Positions 1 through 12,739 of a stretch of 64,000 nucleotides of DNA are shown piece after piece. Origin of the DNA: Adiantum capillus-veneris (taxonomy: Eukaryota > Streptophyta > Polypodiopsida > Polypodiales > Pteridaceae). How positions within the stretch are numbered: the first letter of the stretch is position 1; each line of letters begins with the position of its first letter. Location: assembly GCA_014529385.2 (NCBI GenBank), contig CM043955.1, positions 143,040,140 to 143,104,139 on the forward strand, read 5' to 3'. The notes beneath the pieces were generated by a model, which made no database searches, was not told where the DNA came from, and saw nothing but the letters and a program-made list of their open reading frames with translations. A program made the position numbers and the translations under genes.

Positions 1-1082
1 ATAAGGTGCCTAAAGCCTATTGGTTGGCCTCTCAAGGGGTCCAATGATAATTTAGCTAATTAAATTAATTGTGTATGCATTTATCAAATCCTCTCTCTCA
101 AAGGGGAAAGGGGGCCACTTGTCCCAAGGCTAGCATGGTTGCTTGATATGCACTCTGCATGTGATTGGCTAGGCTTGAAGGGGTCTAATCAACTTCCAGC
201 TTGAGCTACAATGAGGGTTCGACCGAGGAAGCTAGGGGATTGCTTGCAGGGTATACTCTCCCACACACACACACACACACATTGTGTGAAGTGCAAAGTG
301 CAAGAGCTCCATCTCCTTCTCCAAGCTTGTTGAGAAGTTGAGAGCCTACACCAACACTCTTGGCTATGGAATGCAAATCCAACCAAGAGCCATTCTTCAA
401 TGCTTAAGCTTGCCATCTTCTCCATCTGCATTACTATGCTATTATGCTATGCTAAGCGAGAAGAGTGACAATAAGTGAGGAACTATTTCTTTCTCCTATG
501 AATGTTTCTTCTTCCTCTTCCTACCCTCATTCCCCGCTAGCTCTCTCCACCTTTGAAGTTGTTTGAGGCCTTGGGACTGAGGCCGGGGATGGCTATGCTT
601 TTACAAAGTTTATGTTATGCTCGCAATGCATGAAGTTTTCCATCTTCATTGCATCATCTAAATCACAAGGAACACAAATATTGTATTATACCAAGTCTCT
701 CTTGATGGGAGAATCTATAATACAAAAGCCTATTGGAGGGAGGACCGGCTCCACAAAAATCCGGTCCTCAACTACTGTCATGCTCTTTAATTCTCTCTCT
801 TGCAAAAGTATTGTTCATGCCAAGTTGATTAAGTATAATGGCTATGTTGTTACCGCTAATTATGTTCACCTTGTATGTTCTCAAAGTAGTCTCATGAAAA
901 TGCTCACTCTAATTCTCTCTCTTGCAAAAGTATTGTTCATGCCAAGTTAATTAAGTATAATGGTTATGTTGCTACTGCTAATTATGTTCACCCTCTATGT
1001 TCTCGAAGTAGTCTCATGAAAATGCTCATTCCAATTCTCTTAATTTCGCTATTCTCAAAGTTCATAGGCCATTTCCATTACA
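1..1082 (+). repeat. Partial Ty3-type LTR, + orientation (solo LTR or 3' LTR)
   Basis: This stretch is the reverse complement, with divergence, of the LTRs of the element at 16312-25007. Shared landmarks are the 'accggctccac...atccggtcctcaa' block near 745-775, 'cttgcaaaagtattg' near 800, and the 'caagagccattcttcaatgc' region near 395. It ends in TTACA at 1082, matching the inverted LTR terminus (TGTAA on the other strand). No tRNA primer site follows 1082, so it is either a solo LTR or the 3' LTR of a + strand element lying left of the window. The first part of the LTR is cut off by the window edge. It contains a (CA)n run near 260-283. Confidence 0.75.
789..1032. repeat. 122-bp tandem duplication inside the partial LTR
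   Basis: The block starting 'aattctctctcttgcaaaag' at 789 recurs at 911, a period of 122 bp. The two copies differ by scattered substitutions (for example ggctatgttgttac versus ggttatgttgctac). The LTRs at 16312 and 23416 carry this block once, so the duplication is specific to this copy. Confidence 0.8.
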
Positions 1083-4000
1083 TCCGCATATATGGTAACA
1101 CCCCTTTGGTCATGCATGGTGGATTGTTTTGATTGAGCAATGCCCAAATTTTTTTAGTGGCTCATTTTGAAGACGGATGTATCTTGAAAGGTTGAAAATT
1201 GGTATCATTTAGTCACAAGGTTCCCTCCACTCCACTAGATTAGAGATTTGTGTGAACACATCCAGTATGATGTTTATTGAAAGGTTGGAAATTGACATCA
1301 TTTGTCACAAGGTTTTCCTCCACTCCACTAGATTAGAGATTTGTGTAAACATGATTAGAGGTTAGAGATGGGAAGATCTCCCTTAGATTCCAATCAATGA
1401 AACTTTTTTTTAAAATGTCGTTGGAAGAAGAGGTCTAATGTTGACGTAGATATAACATAAGTTGAATAATATCTTGAGACCTCTCCTTTGCAAGACAATT
1501 TTTTTTTTGGCTTAAACCTTGAAACCAAAGACTAAACTCACATTATGTGGACAATGATATGGATTTAAATACGTCTAGGTGCATTGCATGCGATCATTAG
1601 GATGAATCCCATGAAAGGAGTCTCAATATATCAATATAGATAATATCACAAAAGCAAAACTAAAAGAGGATTGACACTTGGGGGGAGGTACTATTTACAC
1701 TTTTCAATTCGATTTGACCTTCAACACCATGCTAGTGATTAGGTTCTGAAAACTACTAGCCAGTTTTAGAAACCCAAGCAAACTAGAGTCCCTTTGCAAA
1801 AAATTTACAAGGGCACCCCCACACGGAGGGAGGTAATTCTTAATTCTATAAGAATTACCCCCCTCCCCCCTCTATTAATTGCACTTTTTGGTGCAATTGC
1901 AAAACCAAGGTCTTAACCCCGCCCACTCGCACGTGTGCGTGACACAAAGAAGGTCACATCAATCCCATCCCTTACCCCCCACTGTGTGGGGGGTGCTTAA
2001 TTACCAGCTTTAAATGATTATGAGCTCATGATTCTAGGGAAACTATATTTGTGGGAAAACAAACATTTCCTTTAGAGGAGTTTTTCAAAAAGGTTCGCAC
2101 CTATTCAAAAGATACATGACCAACCTTTAGGTTTTCATAGAGGTTAGCAAACTTTTGTGGGTTTTGACAAAGTCCTTAAGCATGGACATAAAAACACAAC
2201 TTAATCCTTGATTTGTTTTCTTAATCTTTTTAACCAACTCATACTGTGTGTTAAGCATATTTCCCTGAAAGAATTTTAGTTTTAGACCTCTTGACAAAAG
2301 TTCCTAAAATCATAGAATTGGCTCTTTCTTGACAACACTTGTGTACTATGAGAAGCCTATCAAAAACATATTTCCTAACAAAAGAAAATAAGGGCACATA
2401 GAACTCTTTTTGTTTTTAGGCCAAAATATGAAGCATTTGTCGATTTTAAAGTAAGACTTGCAAAATTTACCGGTTTCCCTCAAGGCGAGCTCAAAATCTA
2501 GCCAGGATTTTGCAATTTTTGTGAACATCAATAACATGTTAATGTCACTATAAATCTCTTAAGGTTGATGCTTGAAGCTATTGGAAAGGTAAATACAACA
2601 TAGGACCATAATTTTACATAACCAAATCATGGACCTTTCAAGACATTATTACAAGCATTGATATTGAGCTTGTATTTCTCCAGAAGCAATTAAACTAGTC
2701 TTGAATGGAGTAGAGCTCTAGAGATTGAATAGAGCTCTGCAGACTAGAACATATTTGACTCTCATATAAGATGTCCCATTATCCCATAGCTTCTCAATAT
2801 TCAAATTTAGACCTCAATATCCCTTGTCACACATGCTCTTGGAAAATACTTCAATGGGAGATTCCACTCTAATGACATATTTCATGAGATCATGCATTTA
2901 GGATATTCATAGTAAAAAACTAAGAGCTTAACTTCTAAAGAATAATGTGAGGATATTTTATGGAATCAACATAAGCTAAAATAATTAATCTTGCTTGGTT
3001 GGCCAATTTGTTGTCTTAATTTAATAGTAGTCTTGTAAAAAAATAGCCACTTTTGTGCCTTTAAGACGCTTTAATAGCTATTTAGATGTCTAAACAAAAA
3101 ACCTTCTTGGAGAAATATGGCTAACACATAGTATGAGTTTAAAAAAAATGTAAAGAAAATAAATGAAGGGTTGAAGTTGCATATAATTTTATTTGATTGA
3201 CTCCATGGTAGACCATTTTTTTTTGTGAACAGAGTCAAATTTATATGAAGAATCCCTCCATATGTATGTAATGAGAATATCACAGTTCTATGTTGCTTAC
3301 ATAAAGAATAAGAACATTTACTACTCACCATAGGTGAGTAGTAAATTACATATTTTATGCAAAAAGGCTCTTTTCGAAAAACTAAAATTTTTACTTTTAG
3401 CATTTTTAACTTAAATAAGACTCTCAAGGCTTAGACACATCCTAACAAGATGCTCAAGAATTTTCATGAATTGTTTATGTCATATGCAAAAGTTATGCTT
3501 AAAATACTAAAATCTAAGCATGAGCCACTTTAGTGGCTCTAGCCACGTTTGTGGCCCATTACAAGACTAGTGTTAAAAGGTCTGCAAGGTATAATAGTAT
3601 AATAGCGGGCATAATTCTTGGTAAATTTTTTGACCAAATAGTCGATTGGTTGTTAGCCTTGCAATCGTAATCGATGTGTGAATTGATCTAAATGTGTAGA
3701 TATAGTTAATATGTAAATAGGGTACTATGGATAAATTTCTTTTAGAAAATTCTTAGAAAAAGATAAATCAAAATAAACAAAATCAATCCCTCATCTTTTT
3801 TTTTTTTTGTAAAGTAGCATGCAATTTCTCTATCAAGATACAACACTATATAACCTTATGAGTAATACCGCTTACTAGAACAAGTTTGTAGGGAAAACTC
3901 GCCTTTGAGAAGGTACGAAGGAAAAAGCCCTTGGGAAACGATTTCAAAAAAAATTAAATTAAAAAAAAGTAGATAGTGCACGGCCTACATGAGGTCTATA

Positions 4001-4899
4001 CAAAATCATGGTGGAGAGTTGGCACAATGTCTCTCCAACAATTATAAGAAATGGAAGTCATGCCCTATCTAGTAGTCCATTTCCTAATACATAGTCATAT
4101 TATGCAAGAACAAGATAACGAACCTGAATGTCTCTCTAGTAATTTGGCATTGGCACTACACTTTAGTCACGTATTTCTCTGCAGTTTAACATGACAAAAG
4201 AGGTATAGGTTATGAAGATTAAATCGCAAAAAAATGTAAAAAAAAGATGCATGAAATAGTTGAAAGCAACTAAACATAAATTATAGCAGATGCCAGATCC
4301 ACAATTGTATTTGTTGTAAATGGGGTTATTCAATTAGACACTGCACTCAACACTCGAGGGGTACACTATTCAAAGCCCACTTTTATAATGTACGTTCAAG
4401 GGGCTAAATTAGAAAACCCATTTTTTAACAAGTTTGAATGAATAAAATGACCCCTTATTTTCAGAAAATTTGTCAAAATGGAATATAAAAACCCCTTTTG
4501 TTAATGTATCTCTATTGATTGCGTAGAATGTTTTCATTTAAAAACCCCTTTTGTTGAATGCACGTGGTACATTAACATGATTACAAAGTGTACCCCCCAG
4601 ACAACCTTCCACTACGGCTAGAAAAATTAAGATGCAACTAATAGGTATCACTATGACTAGTTGCATCAGATTTTATTTTTGCAATAACCAAATGGAAACA
4701 AAATTATCTTGTTGAGTCTGGCTGCCAATCATAGCTTCATAGTGATGTATTGAAACAAGAGTCTGTGTTGCAGATCATTACTCCTTTAGGCTGATTAAGG
4801 CTATTGTAGGCAACCATCAATCTTGTAGGAGCACTACAACTTGTTGTTGTGGGATCACAAGATCAATAGATGGCTCTCATTTGATAGCCAAAGGTAGTA
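1083..4899. other. AT-rich intergenic DNA, no gene recognised
   Basis: Only short open frames with low-complexity translations are present on either strand. There are homopolymer A/T runs and two similar blocks near 1180-1250 and 1285-1350 ('aaggttgaaattg..atcattt..cacaaggtt..cctccactccactagattagagatttgtgt'), which form a direct repeat with a period near 105 bp. I see no RNA gene, promoter or mobile-element end that I can support. Confidence 0.5.
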
Positions 4900-5151
4900 T
4901 CACTGCTTGAGATAGGTAGCACCAATTAGCTTGCAGCGAGCAAGCTCATCAAAATATTTTGTGCTATCGTTGCTAGTTAGGGCACCACATTTGGTGTACA
5001 TATGGACTGAAGCATTGCCAAGAACAACATATTTCTCCAACATCCCCCTTCTAGAAATTCCATCATGAATTCTCTCATCCATGTGAACATCTTGTGTAAG
5101 GCCACTTCTCTTCGCATTCGGTTGAAATAAGGCCATTGGGCCCTTAATCAA

Positions 5152-5152
<1 letters not shown>
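4900..5152 (-). pseudogene. Pentatricopeptide-repeat (PPR) protein fragment
   Basis: The minus-strand translation contains RIHDGISRRGMLEKYVVLGN followed by HMYTKCGAL and KYFDEL. This is the spacing and wording of plant PLS-class PPR motifs (consensus-like 'RIH..I...G...D.VLGNALVDMY.KCGAL..A..VFDEL'). PPR proteins bind organellar RNA, often for editing or processing. Only about two motifs remain, with no start codon and no organelle-targeting peptide, and the reading frame runs straight into a 38-bp poly-G tract on its 5' side. I call it a decayed fragment; several canonical residues are altered (D to H in the DMY box, and a degenerate helix after KCGAL). Confidence 0.7.

Positions 5153-5153
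<1 letters not shown>

Positions 5154-5191
<38 letters not shown>
5154..5191. repeat. Poly-G tract (38 bp)
   Basis: An uninterrupted run of G on the + strand directly abuts the upstream end of the PPR fragment. Such runs often mislead assembly, so the exact length is uncertain. Confidence 0.9.
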
Positions 5192-5193
<2 letters not shown>

Positions 5194-5244
5194 GTTCTCA
5201 CCACCTCCCTTGGTCCAAAGCACCTAACAAGAACTCATGGTGAA

Positions 5245-5600
5245 GAGATCTGAACAAAAAATCATGTCTTTTGGTTTTCTACAAGGCATGACAATAGCAT
5301 CGAGCACCCATAGTGGTGCATCGTTCTCTCTCTATGTGCCCATGACAATAGGAGCAAGTCCTTCAACATTATAGAATTTTGACATTTCAGAATGTCAATA
5401 TGCACCAAATTTCATGAAGAAAAACGATCATTATGATGTATCTCTACAGAAAGGGTCAAGGATCATCAACTTCTTGGCACATGCACCGTCAAAGTTTTAG
5501 ATGTGGATAATTGCTCCAAGTTTATTTTCAAATGCATGCAAGGCATGAGCAGGAAATCTTGTAGCGGTTTTGGATTCTATAGGGGGATCTTCAAAGTTAA
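5245..5600 (-). pseudogene. Decayed protein-coding fragment, family not recognised
   Basis: One minus-strand frame reads through about 118 codons with a protein-like composition, interrupted by only a handful of stops. It includes short sensible blocks such as HAFENKLGAII, FDGACAKKLMILDPF, KFYNVEGLAPIVMG and DAIVMPCRKPKD. The interrupting codons are TAA, TGA and TAG, which fits an old coding sequence picking up point mutations without frameshifts. I cannot name the family. It lies just upstream, on the same strand, of the PPR fragment and the poly-G tract, but its composition is not PPR-like. Confidence 0.35.
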
Positions 5601-6225
5601 ATTTTGATACAAGCGAGGCCTATTATTGGTCTTAACGTGCTCCAAGGGAACTAAACAAAGGTAACTTCTTTTATTTTGTTTAATCAAATAATTACAATCA
5701 TCGTTAATGAAGGTCAGTAATAAAGGCCTGTCATGGATGGCATGTGGCTTGTATTGTAAGGGAGCAAGGCTCTGTACAAGGGTGCTCATGCAAAAAGCTT
5801 GTGTAGCCAATGGCATGCGGTTGGGCTGCAAAGCTAAAGCTGATTATGCACTATAACATGCAAAAGCAAGTACAGGCAAGGCCTGTGGCTTGCAAGGTAG
5901 AGGTATGCGGCATGGCTAACCATTTATTGAAGCCAATAGACATCTTCCTTTCCAGTTGGAGTTTTGGATTTTCTAGGACATGGCTCTTAGGCTCAGGTAC
6001 AATTTCTATGTGCAATTATTTAGTTAATTTTATGCTTCCAATACGGTATCCTCATCAACAAGGTCAAAAATTAAAGGTACCTCACGGTACATGCTCAATC
6101 AAGGAGCACAACTCCATAAATCTTGTTGGCCATAGATCATTTTGTTGGCTACTATCTCTTTCATATATCCTCCTTGTGCTATCAGGCGGGGAAAAAATGC
6201 AAGGCTTCTAGGAGCACGGCTCCAT

Positions 6226-6299
6226 AGCTATGAATATGCATTGGGTGCATGATCACTCCAAAGCTATGTATATGCATTGGGTGCATGATCACTCCAAAG
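6226..6299. repeat. 36-bp direct tandem duplication
   Basis: The unit beginning 'agctatgaatatgcattggg' and ending 'gatcactccaa' occurs at 6226 and again at 6262 with one or two substitutions. Confidence 0.85.
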
Positions 6300-7302
6300 C
6301 ATTTACAACTTGCTAGAGTGCATGCAAATTAAGTACATGAAGTACACTGAAAGCCCAATTCTACCATAGGATACTATGACTTCTCCGACCAAGGGTGAGC
6401 TTCTAGAAAGTTTGTAAGTATGTTAAATTTGAGTTCTCAATTTTGACTTTATTACTTTTGTAGAATTTTCTACACTACCATCTTGACAAGCAAATGTTGC
6501 TTCAGTCAAGCACAGTTTGGTACTTAAGCTAAAATTTGATAGCTAAGCTTCCTGAGCTATCTAATTTAAGATTGGGCAATTTAAGGATTCTCAATAAAAT
6601 ACATGAATCGGCACGCCTGATTCTCTATCCAAGCTTAACAAGGTCGATTTTTTTTAACTTTGACATCTTTGTGTCAACAAGAGCACTTGTTTGCTAAGAG
6701 CATTCAAGCTCCGTTCTATATCATCTCCTCGATGAACTTATGCGAAGCAAGGATTCACTTTACGGAATATTCCCTAGAAGCTTCCAAAGTTGGAATATGC
6801 TAGTAGCATAAGAACTTGGGGAAACTTGGTGACATGTTTACCTGATAGTTTCTTGGAGGTCGGTATGAACGAAGCCACAATGGCATGCAGGATACATCCG
6901 ATAGTTCTCAATTCCTTAGCAAACATGGCTATGAGCTCAATTCAAGCGAAGGCAATTGCCTCTACAGGGGCAATAAGGCTAGACCATTTCAAGTTCTACT
7001 TATATTTATGCCTTTAACATTTCATTTGAAAATTATTCCTCTATTGTGCAAAGAAAAGTGCTTTGACAATTTTAATGTGAAGAAAGGCCATTAGGGATTC
7101 ACTGGTCTGTTCCGTACGGTACCACGTGAGTGTACAATAGGGAGGTTTTGGGCAAGTGTGCATAAGCTTATACAATAGGGGTAGCCCCCCAAACCTTGCA
7201 TACACATAGCGTACATTTAAGGAAGGAGGAGGTGGGGGGGAGGGAGGGGTAGAGAATACTATAAGGTGCACAAGTGCTATCCTTTTTTATTATATCAGTA
7301 AC

Positions 7303-7305
<3 letters not shown>

Positions 7306-7387
<82 letters not shown>
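7306..7387. repeat. (CT)n microsatellite
   Basis: About 41 uninterrupted CT units. The arginine/glutamate 'proteins' predicted across it on the other strand are artefacts. Confidence 0.95.
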
Positions 7388-7390
<3 letters not shown>

Positions 7391-10300
7391 TATGTCAAGA
7401 CCTCAAGAAGAAGAAGAATAAGTAGAAGAAATGTATATTGAGACTAGAGAGAGGAGAGGGCTTGGTGATGAAAACGGATCATAGTCATTGACAGACTGTA
7501 AGTTGATTGCATGCCAAGAAGAGAGCATACATTCTAGTCATAACAGAATATGCCATAGATCATAAGTTTTGTCAAAACTCAAAAATGCATTAAGATTTGC
7601 ATCTTTTATCCCATGCCTACAAACTGGCATGACACCGTGTGGGACTCCTACAAAGTAGGTGGCACATGTAAATTGGAAAATTTAGTCTCTATACAAAAGA
7701 AACTCTGGTAATTGTTTTTCATGGTGTCCTTGGAAATTTCTTTAAGCTATTTAATGGTTTGTTCATATAAGGTAGGGAGGTCATGTTAAAACTATAGAGA
7801 TTGTATGTAGGGGGTTACATTAGCTCCTCAATATTTGTAGATAGGGGACTGGACTACCATGTAAGGACCGTATATAGGGGGTGTTTTCCTAATGGGGTGC
7901 ACGTAGGTGGCATCTTCTCCCTGATATTAGTGAATCCCTCGTGAGCAAGGCTTCTATTCCATGCCACAATATCCATTGATTTAGGATCAAGGAAAATGGA
8001 ATACACAGGATATAAGCTCACATTTATGGTTTGCAATGACTAACTGTGATGTATCCATGCCGATACACATCGTGCAAGGTACGTATGACATCTGCTCACA
8101 TTGTAGAGACTGTTATTGAAGCCAAGGGATTATCACACTATTTGTTAGATATACATGCATGGCATGCCAAATATTGCGGACTCATTCCATTCAAGCATGG
8201 TTTACCCTTCCACTATAACATCAGATACTCTCTTCAGAAAGAGTTGAGGCTGGTATATTTGCTTTTGATCGTTGTATATGACTACAATGGCATGCAATAT
8301 ATGTGCACAAGGTGTTGGCAATACAAATGTGTTTTGTGTGGATAACAAGTAGGCACAACCTTGCTATCAAGCAAATAATGCATGAGACGACATTCTTAGA
8401 TTAAGAGAGCCTCCTAGTAGGTAGTCTATTGTTGCAAACATCTAGTTTGATTACTTTCTTTCAGATGTTAGTAATCATTCCATTCTGTTCGTGGAGAGAT
8501 ATGATTATTTTGAGATTCATTTGTGAATAAGATTCCAACTATGAGATGATCTATGTTTAATTGCAACAATACCTCTGTCTCTTGGAGTGGTAAGTGTAGG
8601 GGTATGACCCAGCTAATATGCAATCACTCTATAGGTCTTGAGGGTCATAGTTTGATCTCATCACAGTTGTACTTTCAAGGGAATAAGTCCACAATCTGCC
8701 AAAGGGTAGTGGACAAGTTCAACTTTTTGGTAGCCTATGTTGGTCACTGTTGGTTGCTAGGTTGAGTAGTCTTCATACAGAGTCTCACCAAGGGGTTTGA
8801 CGTTCTCAATTTTAACCAAGGGGTTTGGATTGCAAAGGAAACACTCAGGGTTACCAATGCAATACTGCTTCATTTTCACTAATCTATCAATTAATGTTGC
8901 TAGGCCTTTTCAGGTGGCACATTTGGTCATCTGCATTTGACTACAGGTAAGTGAACATTATGTTCAACCACCAAGTATGCATGTGATTTGGTGTATTTTC
9001 CTTTTTGAATATACTTTGATTGATTTTTCCAAGTAGATCTATAAGCCTCAATGCTTTCATTGACTTGCTCTTCATAGACATGACAAGGTCATGTAGGAAC
9101 AAAGAATTTTGGGCCATAGTGTTCTACATATATTTCTGCATTCTACAGTTAAGGACCTTCATGGTAGAGTTTTATTTGGCACACGTTGTCACAGGAGGAG
9201 CAACATGGTCTAGGAACTCATGACGGTTCGGTTTAGCTAGTGTGAAGCAAGGATAACGAGGGCCCCTCTCACTCATGTCGCATAGTGTTTACAATTTTCT
9301 CCACACATGTACACAAGTACATCTCGTACTTGACGGATGTTCTTCTTTTAAATATCCTTATCGGAGACATATTCCACATGTGAAGAATATGAGTCTCTGG
9401 GACTAACATCGGAGCCCGTTATTTCAATTATGTGTCACGACAAAGTCCCCAGGTGTTGGTCAATCCCAGAACATTCTAAGCACATCCTATTAGGAACAAT
9501 TTCAATGGCTAGAAATTGTCGGATACCTAGTAAGACTTGTTAAGATAACAAGTATTGTTAAACAACTTTGATGGATGGTTGTTTATAGACATCACAAAGT
9601 TATGTTCTCTTAATGAACTAGCTGATTTGGTACCTAGATGTGATGGATTTTCACATACTACAATGATCCAAATATGTTAGCATGATTTTTACGTGGAATG
9701 TACTTTATTCTTTGGCCGTGAGCTGTGAGCATAACATTAGCCATAAGCATTAGAAAGCACGACTATGGATATGCAAGTTCGGATCTGTTTTTTCTAAATG
9801 CATGCACACTAGGTGTTATGAGGCCTAGTGTTTAGCAAAGGCTAATTTGGAGCGGCATGCACATTCATGACATTAATCACTTCTAAAGATTTTGCACTAT
9901 ACGTGCTATATCTCTTTATGAGATTGACTATAGAGCTATCAATCACCAATGGAGGTCATGGCTCGATTTGGGTGCTTGTAGATCACCCCACTATAGTTAA
10001 CCAAGATGGTTGTTCCTAAAATTATTAGTTAATCAACAATAATGCAAGGAACTGAGATTCCTGTTTACCAGTCATTTTGGAGGACTGTCTGTAAACAATG
10101 GGGAAACACACCTCAATAATGTCAATTATCCAAAGAGGATAGGCAATTTACAAGTGTTAATCGTGTGCTTAAAGATATGCTAAGCACATACGTTAACATC
10201 AAGCAATCCAATTGGAATGGTTACCTCTGTAGTTGGAGTTTTCTTACCAAGAGGTAGAGCGTGTTACGAGACTAAGTTTAGCCTCTTCATATTCAAATCA

Positions 10301-10904
10301 GGTTCTCAACCTTGAACACCGGTTATGGTGGGGTTGTCTATTGATAGAAATGATGGCAAGTCAAGGACTTAATATAGGCTGATGAGTTATGTCAATAGGT
10401 CACTTGTATGGAAAATTTAGAAGAGGTATTCCCGAATGTTCTACTATCTTCAAAAAGTCTGACTCCTGGTCATTCACTTAAACACCTCTTAGTGGTGGTA
10501 ACTCTTCTACAATACTCAAGTGAGTTATAAATAGAGTCTACACACTATGTTGAACTAGCCATATTAACAGTTTCACAGACAACAATTTGGATAATCAGGA
10601 TGTTTCTCTTCATTTCATTGAACCTCCTACTAAACTCTGTATTGGTCACATGAACAGCTGGACCTCCGAGAGGTTTCACTGCGGAAAACATTAGTGTTCT
10701 TGAGAATTTTAGGGACAAAAACGCTTCTCCAAACGGGGATTAATGTCATGCCAAGGGTAGGACTAGGAGGGCACGGTCTTGGCAAAGTGACGGACACACT
10801 TGCACTATAGGGGTCTATATATAGGGAAATAGCCAAAGAGCCAAGGGCCTATATATAGGACGGTTGGGTGGTCATTCATAGGTCTATCTTCCCTTTGTCT
10901 TACA

Positions 10905-11050
10905 TCATAAGGGCACCATGTCTCACATACATATCGACCAAAAGCACTACCAAGCACAGTATGATTCTCTAATAATCTGTGACCCCATCTGAATTTCTCT
11001 CACCCATGTAACGGTTGGGTAACGCCACATGCCTTCAAGATGCAAGAGTA
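10905..11050 (-). pseudogene. Second PPR fragment, with stop and frameshift
   Basis: Reading the minus strand from about 11045 gives SCILKACG, then a stop (TGA), then HRLLENHTVLGSA. After a one-base frame change it gives VDMYVRHGAL near 10915-10950. 'CxLKACG ... VLGxALVDMYxxxGAL' is the hallmark spacing of plant PPR P/L/S motifs. The stop and frameshift make it a pseudogene. It shares orientation and motif style with the fragments at about 5.0 and 12.8 kb. Confidence 0.65.
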
Positions 11051-11610
11051 GGTGATATGTTATTTTTTTGCGTCTGGTTAAACAGTTGAGAGCTTTCTTT
11101 CCACAACCATGTTAGGCATACCCTTGAATCAATGCATTGAAAAGAGACTAAATTTCAGATAGAAAGCTTATCAAAAACTTGTATTGAAAAGAAAAAGAAA
11201 TATAAGGGCTCAAAGGAAGGAAACGAGGCAGTCCCATCAAGAATGATTACAATATGCTACAGTAATCAGCCATAGCAAATCTTTCTCTAGAATAGAGGGA
11301 AAGCAATTTAGATCTCCATTGGTTACATGTAAGTGACCTTTGGATAACATAAAGGGGGACAGAGGGGATATCCTTGATACTCTAAAGAGAGACCTTGGCC
11401 AAAGAATTGAGTTCAACAATATGAGCGGGCTGTCTTGGAATCTAATTCATTATACAAGGCATTCAATCTTTGAATCCAGGCATATCATACGTATACGTTT
11501 CTCCATAGATTCCAAAGGGGGATGTCTAGATACTTGCATTCTCCAGCTAGCAGTTCCATATAGGTGAAAGGCTGAGGATGGTAAGCAGCACAAGCTATGC
11601 TCAGACTTTG
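11051..11610. other. No gene recognised; probably 3' flank of the LINE fragment
   Basis: Short frames occur on both strands with no recognisable motif. On the minus strand this lies immediately downstream of the LINE zinc-binding region, so it may be that element's 3' tail, but no poly-A or target duplication was found. Confidence 0.3.
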
Positions 11611-12690
11611 TTATAGGGGCTTCAACTTTGAACACTTCATAAATAGGTGGAAGACATCACATCTGGGGCATCGTCCATTACCAATGCTAGCTTTCTGTGC
11701 CCTTTTTAGTGTCCAGATGCTTTGATGTAAAACCAGCCAGCTGAGGAAAGAGTGTTTGATTAGGTTAGGAATACACCAAATAGATTTGAACATGTAAACC
11801 CATTGCTTACTACTTCATGACACTTTTCATTTTTGATTGAGCTTGGCTTTAAGGGAGGATTCAAACTTGGGATGGGAGTCTTGTTTCCTATGGCTATAGA
11901 TCTTGCGTGCATTGTAGAGTAGTAGGTTGCTCTTGCTTGCTTGAGATCCTAAATGAACAAAATCCTGTTAGAGATCTCTGCAAGACAGTTAGAAGACATT
12001 CGAAATTAGTTAGAGATTTCTTTAAGAGTCATAAGTCTGCCTCGGTGGTGGACATCTCCCCATGACCTCAAACCTTTTTTAATGCACTTGTGAGCTTTGA
12101 TGTTTAAAGTTGAACCATCCTTGTAGGGAAGGTGACTAAACCAAATTGAGTCCTGCATGAAGAAATCAAGGTTAGCCATAAGGTCCATAGGGATCTTCCA
12201 ATTCTTCTTTATCTCAAGCCAAGGATTCTAGAATCTAGAGGATATGGAATGATTGGGACATCTCGTTTCAACAGGAGCTATCATGATGTTCCATATGGAT
12301 AAATTATTCCACACTTTGTAGCTTTTGAGATGACACCTTGTTGCCAAAATCCTGAGGAGGCAAGCCCAGAAATCATAAGAGTCAACAACTCTATAAATCC
12401 ATTTAGCAGCAAGTTTGACAACCAACTAGCTTGTCAAGATCCAACACTCCTAGTCATCCTCTAGATTTGTGCAACCATCAAATTTTCAAGGCAACCTTGG
12501 GGACTTTGGTTCCTAGATCATCACCTCTCTAGAGAAATCTTTTGGCAAGCTTAATGACCTGGTTCAATTGACTATTAGAAGGCTTCCAACAAGATATGAA
12601 GTAAATCAAAGAGGCCAGTAGATAATGGTTTAAGACAATACTCTGGAGGACACGTTTGGCTACAGGTTTTGCCATTGAAAAACCTTTTTC
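11611..12690 (-). pseudogene. L1-like LINE reverse transcriptase, C-terminal part (decayed)
   Basis: Non-LTR retrotransposons copy themselves by target-primed reverse transcription. In order along the minus strand are: a post-RT segment with RVLQSIVLNHYLLASLIYF then IKLAKRFL-stop-RGDDLGTKVPKVALK (normally a Trp at the stop) then LGVLDLDK; a block near 12230-12420 with WIYRVV and WACLLRI; a block near 12006-12150 with IKAHKCIKKGLRSWGDV; and a zinc-binding 'zf-RVT' block near 11640-11790 with SWLVLHQSIWT, CPRC and HLFMKC. The order matches the L1-type RT C-terminus. Several stops and frame changes show that it is dead. The endonuclease and RT core are absent, as expected for a 5'-truncated copy. 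Confidence 0.7.
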
Positions 12691-12739
12691 CTAAACCTTT
12701 CAATAACTAAATGTTGGCCTTTTAAGGCTCCACATTTTG

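Larger units (their letters stand above)
5601..10904. other. Long stretch without recognisable gene
   Basis: Both strands show only short open frames whose translations match no family I know. The notable contents are a 36-bp tandem duplication at 6226-6299 and a (CT)n microsatellite at 7306-7387. The composition is AT-rich and unremarkable elsewhere. Some of this may be decayed transposon, but I cannot anchor it to a domain. Confidence 0.5.

Noticed and set aside
7168-7398. Arg-Glu repeat 'protein' on the minus strand
   Set aside because: It is a translation of the (CT)n microsatellite; no non-repeat coding sequence flanks it.
8046-8345. 99-codon plus-strand frame
   Set aside because: No motif, no supporting splice or promoter context, and length within what random AT-rich DNA gives.
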